From contig JBDXGZ010000022.1 of NCBI GenBank assembly GCA_039989855.1, positions 1 through 54,598 on the forward strand: DNA of 54,598 nt, given 5' to 3'. The DNA comes from CALFVT01 sp039989855. Lineage in GTDB: Bacteria > Pseudomonadota > Alphaproteobacteria > Caulobacterales > Maricaulaceae. Both the position numbers and the translations under genes were made by a program. The stretch's first letter is position 1; each line of letters starts with the position of its first letter. The notes under the pieces are model-generated. The model saw only the letters and a list, made by a program, of their open reading frames with translations. It ran no database searches and was not told the origin of the DNA. Below, piece by piece: positions 49,359 through 54,598 of this stretch.

Positions 49359-50315
49359 ATGACCGATACAGCTGCAATACATATCAAGGGCCTGAAAAAG
49401 ACCTATAAGAAAACCCGTAAAGCCCCCGCTAAAGAGGCGCTTAAAGGCGTTGATCTGACCATACCTAGAGGCTCTATATTTGGGCTGCTTGGGCCGAACG
49501 GTGCGGGCAAATCCACCTTGATCAATATACTCGCAGGGCTTGTGATTAAATCTGAGGGCACGGCTGAGATTTGCGGCTATGATATCGACAGAGAAACTCG
49601 TAACGCGCGGGCGTCCATCGGTATTGTCCCGCAAGAAATTGCCATGGACGTTTATTTTTCACCGTTTCAAGCCTTAGAGAACCAAGCGGGGTATTACGGC
49701 GTGGCGAAATCTGAGCGCCGCTCTGAGGATATCCTAAAAGCCCTCGGCTTGTTTGAAAAGCGCGATGCCTATGTGCGCCAATTATCAGGGGGCATGAAAC
49801 GGCGTCTCCTCATCGGCAAAGCTCTAGTGCATAATCCACCTGTTTTAATTTTGGATGAACCCACAGCAGGCGTTGATATCGAACTCCGTCGGCAAATGTG
49901 GGATTATGTTCAAAAGCTTCATGCAAACGGCACAACGATTATTTTAACAACCCACTATCTCGAGGAAGCCGAAGCGCTCTGTGACCGTATTGCGATCATC
50001 GACCAAGGCCAAATCATTGCCAATGATGAAACCAGCGCGATGCTTTCGCGGCTGGATCAGCGGACCTTGGTTGTTTCGCCAGAAAACAGTGTCGACACCT
50101 TACCAGATGGCCTTAAAGGCTTAGACGCTAGCATAAAGCTCAATGGTGATATTGCCGTGAATTTTCGAAGTGGCACGACACGTGTGACACATCTTATCGA
50201 ACAAGTCCGTGCAAGCGGGATTCGCATCGCCGATCTTCGCACCGAACAACCTGATCTTGAAGATGTATTTATGGCGCTAACCTATGACCGCGACGGTCAT
50301 GAAGCGACCACTTAA
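49359..50315 (+). CDS. ABC transporter ATP-binding protein without adjacent permease
   Basis: This 318-residue ATPase is of the ABC-2 export type (CcmA/DRR-like). Walker A is GLLGPNGAGKST, the signature is QLSGGMKRRLLIGKAL, Walker B is PVLILDEPTAGVD, and the H-loop is ILTTHYLEEAEAL. The C-terminal DUF4162-like region ends LEDVFMAL. The ATG at 49359 is preferred over an upstream TTG because family similarity begins there. No permease gene follows; the next gene is convergent ptsP only 3 bases away. Confidence 0.9.
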   Translation: MTDTAAIHIKGLKKTYKKTRKAPAKEALKGVDLTIPRGSIFGLLGPNGAGKSTLINILAGLVIKSEGTAEICGYDIDRETRNARASIGIVPQEIAMDVYFSPFQALENQAGYYGVAKSERRSEDILKALGLFEKRDAYVRQLSGGMKRRLLIGKALVHNPPVLILDEPTAGVDIELRRQMWDYVQKLHANGTTIILTTHYLEEAEALCDRIAIIDQGQIIANDETSAMLSRLDQRTLVVSPENSVDTLPDGLKGLDASIKLNGDIAVNFRSGTTRVTHLIEQVRASGIRIADLRTEQPDLEDVFMALTYDRDGHEATT

Positions 50316-50318
50316 CGT

Positions 50319-52604
50319 CTAAATTGGAATCCCCTCATCGAGGCAAAATTTACGCACAGGCTCACGGATAGATGTTAAGCGCGTCTCCTCAGAAATCAGC
50401 GGTTTGATAAAGTTCGCCAGTTTCTGAGCATTTAAAGCCAGAACGGCACTTTTGACAGGGCCGATTCCAATAGCAGGCATAGACAGCGTATCAAATCCAA
50501 GGGCAATTAAGACCATCGCTTCAAGGGGGCGTCCTGCAAGCGCGCCGCAAACAGACACAGGCACATTGTTACGGTGACAACCTTGTGCAATTTGGCGGAG
50601 CATTGAGACCGCCGCTGGATGGAGCGGATCATAACGGTCTGCTACGCGAACATTATCGCGGTCAGCCGCAAAGAAGAATTGCAGTAAATCATTCGCGCCA
50701 ACAGAGACGAAATCCGCATGATCACAAATCCCGTTAATCGACCATGCTAATGACGGAGTTTCAAGCATCACACCAACATCTATTTTTGTCGGTAAGGTCG
50801 CGCCAAATTTCGAGGCCCGTTCGACCTCTTTACGGAACAAAGCTTTAGCCGAAATAAATTCGTCAACAGTTGTCACCATGGGGAACATAATGCGCAAATG
50901 CTTACCGGCTCCTGCGGCGACAAGTGCGCGGAGTTGGTAGCGCATCAAGCCTGGACGATCGAGGGCAATACGGATAGCTCGCCACCCAATCGCTGGGTTT
51001 TGCTCTGGCAACGGGTCCGTATAGGGCAGAATTTTATCCCCGCCCAAATCAAGCGTACGGAAGGTTACAGGTTGATCCCCCGCCTTCTCAATCGCTTTAC
51101 GGTAAAGCTCGGTCTGCTCTTGCAATTTTGGCATGGTTTTAGACACCATAAATTGGAACTCTGTTCGGAACAGACCAATACCATCAGCGCCTGATTGCTC
51201 AAGTTGCGGCAGGTCAATCATCAAACCTGCATTCAATTGTAGCTGCACATGGCGATCATCTTGCGTAATAGCGGGACGGTGCTTTATCGCTTCAAAGGCT
51301 TTATGGACTTCCCCGCGAATACGCATACGAAGTTGCAATCCGTGGATTTGAGTTTCGAGCGGGCGAATGTAGACATGACCCGACTCGCCATCAACCAAAA
51401 CAGGATCATTGGGTTCGACAAGGTCAAGAATACCCTCCGCTCGGCCAACGAGCGGAATACCAATCGCACGGCAAATAATCGCCGTATGGCTCGTCGCAGC
51501 CCCTTCTTCGAGAACAATAGCCCTTAAACTCTTGCGGTCATAATCCAGTAGTTCAGCGGGGCCGAGATCACGGGCAAATAAAATCGCGTCATCTGGCAAA
51601 TCCTTCACACCTGGTGTAATCGCCTCCCCCGCAAGCGCTCGAATGAGGCGGTTCGCCAAGTCTTCGAGGTCATGCAGGCGAGCACGCAAATAGGGATCGC
51701 GAGCCTTCATCAACCGCGCGCGGTTCTCATTGCGAACCCGCTCCACTGCGGCTTCAGCCGTTAGGCCCGAATGTACCGCCTCTCGCAAACGTCCGACCCA
51801 GCGGCGGTCATAGGCAAACATGCGGTAAGTTTCGTAAATCTCTTTCGAGGCGCGGTTCAAAGAGGCCGCTTCACCCGAGACCATAGCGTCAACAGAGGCA
51901 CGCAAAATCTTCACCCCGTCTTCGAGGCGCGCTTCCTCAGCCGGAATATTTTTCGACAATCGGTCTGTCACAGCCATAGGTGTAAAATGGAGAATAGCCC
52001 GTCCTTCAGCCAAGCCGTCCGCATAGGCTTTCCCGCGCAAACTTTCCGGCTTGGTCTGAGCCAGCGTAATTCCTTTAAGCGCCGCCTTCTTACCCCCTTG
52101 GCGTTCATCATCAATGATGATTTCCGCCAAAAGCATGGCAATGGTTAGCAAGTCTTCAATATCATCTTCGCGGAACTCTTGCGCGTCTTTACTTTGAACA
52201 ACCAAAACACCAAGGACGCGGCCCCCGCGTAAGATCGGCACGCCGAGGAACGATTTATACGGATCTTCGCCTGTTTCTGGACGATAAGAAAAGAGAGGGT
52301 GCGACGGCGCATCGGCCAAATTCAACGGACGAGCCGTGACGGCCACATGTCCGACCAAACCCTCGCCGCGCTTGAGGCGTGTCTTATGAACAGCTGATTT
52401 CTTAAGCCCTTGCGTCGCCGATAATTCAAGGTCGTCGCCCGTGCTCATCAAATAAATCGAAGCTACGTTGACGGTAATTGAGCTGAAAATCGCGGTAACG
52501 AAGTCATCAAGCCGTTCTTGCACCGACTCCGTGCCCTCCATAGCCTTACGAATAGCGGCCATCAAGCGTCGCGGCTTAGTTGTTATGTTGGGATCTACAC
52601 TCAC
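50319..52604 (-). CDS. ptsP: PTS Enzyme I(Ntr)
   Basis: PtsP takes phosphate from phosphoenolpyruvate and passes it to HPr/NPr. The 761-residue protein has an N-terminal GAF domain (about 20-165), a phosphohistidine domain with GAATSHTAIICRAIGIPLVG, and the PEP-binding TIM barrel with GIGLFRTEFQFM, RTLDLGGDK, NPAIGWRAIRIAL and a conserved VSVCGALAGRP cysteine motif. The GAF domain is the site of glutamine sensing in other PtsP proteins. HPr and EIIA partners are at 28.3-29.0 kb. Confidence 0.96.
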   Translation of the reverse strand: MSVDPNITTKPRRLMAAIRKAMEGTESVQERLDDFVTAIFSSITVNVASIYLMSTGDDLELSATQGLKKSAVHKTRLKRGEGLVGHVAVTARPLNLADAPSHPLFSYRPETGEDPYKSFLGVPILRGGRVLGVLVVQSKDAQEFREDDIEDLLTIAMLLAEIIIDDERQGGKKAALKGITLAQTKPESLRGKAYADGLAEGRAILHFTPMAVTDRLSKNIPAEEARLEDGVKILRASVDAMVSGEAASLNRASKEIYETYRMFAYDRRWVGRLREAVHSGLTAEAAVERVRNENRARLMKARDPYLRARLHDLEDLANRLIRALAGEAITPGVKDLPDDAILFARDLGPAELLDYDRKSLRAIVLEEGAATSHTAIICRAIGIPLVGRAEGILDLVEPNDPVLVDGESGHVYIRPLETQIHGLQLRMRIRGEVHKAFEAIKHRPAITQDDRHVQLQLNAGLMIDLPQLEQSGADGIGLFRTEFQFMVSKTMPKLQEQTELYRKAIEKAGDQPVTFRTLDLGGDKILPYTDPLPEQNPAIGWRAIRIALDRPGLMRYQLRALVAAGAGKHLRIMFPMVTTVDEFISAKALFRKEVERASKFGATLPTKIDVGVMLETPSLAWSINGICDHADFVSVGANDLLQFFFAADRDNVRVADRYDPLHPAAVSMLRQIAQGCHRNNVPVSVCGALAGRPLEAMVLIALGFDTLSMPAIGIGPVKSAVLALNAQKLANFIKPLISEETRLTSIREPVRKFCLDEGIPI

Positions 52605-52685
52605 AATGGGCTATATGCAGTGCCCCAGCGCAAAACGCAAATCATTGCGCAAATCTTACTTAAAATTTAGATTAAGCGCAGAGAC

Positions 52686-53933
52686 TTAAACCTTTTCAAG
52701 CTCAAATGCACTGTGGAGCGCCCGCACGGCAAGTTCCGTATATTCAGCATCAATCAAGACCGAAATTTTGATCTCAGACGTGGCGATAACTTCGACGTTA
52801 ATCCCGCGCGCGGCCAGAGCCTCAAACATCGTCTGGGCCACACCTGTGTGAGAGCGCATTCCAATACCGACAACAGAGACCTTGGTCACTTTACTATCAG
52901 AGCGAACCTCTTCGAAGCCAATATCAGCTTTCGCCGCCTCTAGCGCTTTAACCGCCTTATCAAGATCACGCTTGCCGACGGTAAAGGTCAGATTGGCAGA
53001 ATTTTCAGCCCGTGAGCGACCTTGCACGATCATATCTACACTGACATTCGCTTCGGCCATGACACGGCAAACGACAGCGACTGTACCGGGTTGGTCATTT
53101 AAGCGAAGCAAGCTAATTTGGGCTTCATCGCGGCTATAAGCGATCCCGCTAACAACACGTTCTTCCATGGTTTCTTCCTCATTACAGACGATTGTGCCCG
53201 GATTGTCCTGACCAGGTTCCGCAAAACTCGTCAGAACCCGTATGGGCAAATTATTATTCATAGCCAACTCTACCGAGCGGGTTTGCAAAACTTTCGCCCC
53301 GAGGGACGCCAGTTCCAACATTTCTTCAAACGCGATTTTCCCGAGACGTTTCGCGTCATCGGCAATGCGTGGGTCTGTGGTGTAAATCCCGTCCACATCC
53401 GTATAAATATCACAACGGTCCGCCTTAAGCGCCACGGCCAAAGCCACAGCCGATGTATCAGAACCGCCGCGACCTAAAGTCGAGATACGCCCGTCCTCCG
53501 ATATGCCTTGGAAGCCTGCGACTACGCCGACTGTGCCCGATTTCAAAGACGGGTCCATGGCCAAAGTTTCAATCTCTTCAATCCGCGCTGAGGCGTGGGT
53601 CATATCCGTTTTAAGCGGAATTTGCCAGCCGAGCCAAGAGCGCGCTTTGATGCCGCGTCTGCGCAAAGCAATCGCCAAAAGGCCAGAGGTGACTTGCTCA
53701 CCCGAGGCAACAATGGCGTCATATTCATCATCAATGGCCCCGCCGAGATCACTATCCGCGTCAAGGTCATCGACAAAACCGACAAGCTTATTGGTCTCCC
53801 CGCTCATGGCAGAGACCACCACGGCGACTTCATTGCCAGCTTTGACCTCTCCTTCGACCAATTCCGACACACGCCGAATCCGCTCGAGATTGGCCACCGA
53901 CGTGCCACCAAATTTCATGACGATCCGCGCCAT
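52686..53933 (-). CDS. lysC: Aspartate kinase
   Basis: LysC phosphorylates aspartate as the first step to lysine, threonine, methionine and diaminopimelate. The protein starts ARIVMKFGGTSVANLERI, contains TLGRGGSDTSAVALA and DVDGIYTTDPRI, and ends in two ACT domains (about 265-415), implying feedback control by amino acids. The start at 53933 is chosen because AAGGA lies 8 bases upstream; a frame ATG at 53942 overlaps it. It lies 82 bases upstream of ptsP and may be co-transcribed. Confidence 0.96.
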   Translation of the reverse strand: MARIVMKFGGTSVANLERIRRVSELVEGEVKAGNEVAVVVSAMSGETNKLVGFVDDLDADSDLGGAIDDEYDAIVASGEQVTSGLLAIALRRRGIKARSWLGWQIPLKTDMTHASARIEEIETLAMDPSLKSGTVGVVAGFQGISEDGRISTLGRGGSDTSAVALAVALKADRCDIYTDVDGIYTTDPRIADDAKRLGKIAFEEMLELASLGAKVLQTRSVELAMNNNLPIRVLTSFAEPGQDNPGTIVCNEEETMEERVVSGIAYSRDEAQISLLRLNDQPGTVAVVCRVMAEANVSVDMIVQGRSRAENSANLTFTVGKRDLDKAVKALEAAKADIGFEEVRSDSKVTKVSVVGIGMRSHTGVAQTMFEALAARGINVEVIATSEIKISVLIDAEYTELAVRALHSAFELEKV

Positions 53934-54049
53934 AAAAAACATCCTTCAAATAATAGGCTTTGTTTAAGCCGCGGCGCTTTTAACGGTTTCAAAGAAATAT
54001 GCAAGTGGGGTGTGAAGGGTGGAGAGTTCCCATACCTAAAAACACGAGC

Positions 54050-54170
54050 CCCCATTCACTCTTGTTCTTCCCCTGGTCATCCTTGGGTCCACTACGGTAT
54101 TTCTGGCCAAGGATCCATCCTAAGACGCATGATGGACCCTCGGGTCAGGCCCGAGGGTGACGGGTGAAGG
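54050..54170. repeat. Interspersed palindromic repeat unit
   Basis: The core is a perfect 9-bp hairpin ACCCTCGGG-tcagg-CCCGAGGGT at 54136-54158, preceded by a further inverted pair (CATCCTTGGGTCC against GGCCAAGGATCC). Wording such as GACCCTCGGGTCAGGCCCGA is typical of short intergenic repeats dispersed in alphaproteobacterial genomes. A copy count outside the window is needed to prove it. Confidence 0.6.
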
Positions 54171-54201
54171 TTAGTGTTGGCGTATATGGAAACACCACCA
54201 C

Positions 54202-54313
54202 CCCGCTCACTCCTGCCACTGTTTTCACAGGAATAAATGGCGACAGGGGTCTCTGTTCTTGGTGCAGAAAACAGTGATTATAATGAGGTCACTGCTTTCG
54301 CAGGGATGAGCGG
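54202..54313. repeat. MITE-like inverted repeat pair
   Basis: The left end (CCCGCTCACTCCTGCCACTG) and the reverse complement of the right end (CCGCTCATCCCTGCGAAAGC) are similar, so the 110-base unit can fold on itself. The right end resembles the very common intergenic repeat built on ATTCCCGCGAAAGCGGGAAT. Confidence 0.5.
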
Positions 54314-54390
54314 AATTAAAAAATCGCAAGATATATCCCCGCCTTAAAATCATGTGGTAAATTAATCTCGTTCCGATCACACGGACGGTG

Positions 54391-54598
54391 ATGTGCACGT
54401 TAACTTCATTGTGGTTGGACGGTTGGCGCTATGATCAGCAAGCCTAACGAGCCTGCCAGAATAGCCGAACGCCCTGTAACTGCGAGAGAGATACTCAAAG
54501 TAAGGTGAGAGCTGTGATGACCTAGACCAGACCGTTGTCTAGGGCCTTTGAAAAAGCCAACCGTTGCGAAGGACTTTTCGTTTATTCGGAAGGGTCAG
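54391..54598 (+). ncRNA. Highly structured RNA segment, possible 5' part of a group II intron, cut by the window end
   Basis: Three nested or adjacent stems are perfect or nearly so: a long-range pair ACGGTTGGC (54419-54427) with GCCAACCGT (54556-54564), an inner hairpin CCTAGAC (54521-54527) with GTCTAGG (54537-54543), and a terminal hairpin GACTTTTC (54572-54579) with GAAGGGTC (54589-54596, G-T pairs). There is no open reading frame. The combination of a possible GTGCAC-type 5' boundary near 54393 and phrases such as GGTGAGAGCTGTGATGACC recalls bacterial group II introns, but the reverse transcriptase would lie beyond the window. Other structured RNAs are not excluded. Confidence 0.4.

Larger units (their letters stand above)
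53934..54598. other. Gene-free right end of the window
   Basis: About 660 bases carry no convincing reading frame. They contain, in order, a small hairpin GGCTT-tgttt-AAGCC near 53957-53971, two interspersed inverted-repeat units and a structured RNA-like segment, annotated separately. Confidence 0.6.

Overview
The window looks like chromosomal DNA of a marine, probably prosthecate or holdfast-forming alphaproteobacterium of the Caulobacterales/Hyphomonadales type. The evidence is a DivL-type kinase with tyrosine in place of the phospho-accepting histidine, a chvI-chvG-EIIA-HPr block, a GatCAB amidotransferase, a CarD regulator, and a Wzx/Wzy-type polysaccharide cluster resembling holdfast (hfs) clusters. 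Two different alginate lyases (PL7 and PL6) point to life on brown algae. Genus-level assignment is not possible from the sequence alone.

Region 1-6470 is an accessory island. Two decayed IS6-family remnants (1-533 and about 5750-6003) share an 18-bp end sequence and bracket a protein with two 2OG-Fe(II) oxygenase domains, a secreted PL7 alginate lyase with two discoidin-like modules, and an unrecognised membrane-anchored helical protein. To the right, a serine-recombinase C-terminal remnant (6004-6246) lies against the 3' end of a tRNA-Ser(GCU) gene, the classic place for island integration. A perfect 17-bp GntR/FadR-like palindrome (2109-2125) sits between the oxygenase and lyase genes.

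Region 6571-17120 is a complete-looking Wzx/Wzy polysaccharide locus: initiating sugar-phosphate transferase, flippase, two glycosyltransferases and a CE4 deacetylase on the plus strand; a co-polymerase and a polymerase converging on them from the minus strand; and a divergent outer-membrane export lipoprotein. Region 17140-19925 holds a short Sel1-like protein, a nitroreductase and three small membrane proteins.

Region 19930-31500 is mostly housekeeping and signalling on the minus strand: gatC-gatA-(DUF1428)-gatB, divL, glmM, a TonB-C-like lipoprotein, HPr, EIIA(Man) and chvG-chvI. HPr kinase (hprK), usually found between chvG and the EIIA gene in alphaproteobacteria, is missing here. Enzyme I(Ntr) (ptsP) is present at 50.3-52.6 kb.

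Region 31770-54600 carries yggT, a cobalamin riboswitch with btuB, rpmB, a DUF3108 protein, an SUV3-like helicase, an S4-domain protein, fdxA, carD, an S41 peptidase lipoprotein containing a 17-C homopolymer, a nuclease, polA, a TonB-C protein, a PL6 alginate lyase, an ABC ATPase without a permease, ptsP and lysC. The last 600 bases are gene-free and contain interspersed inverted repeats followed by a strongly structured RNA-like segment that may be the 5' part of a group II intron running off the window.
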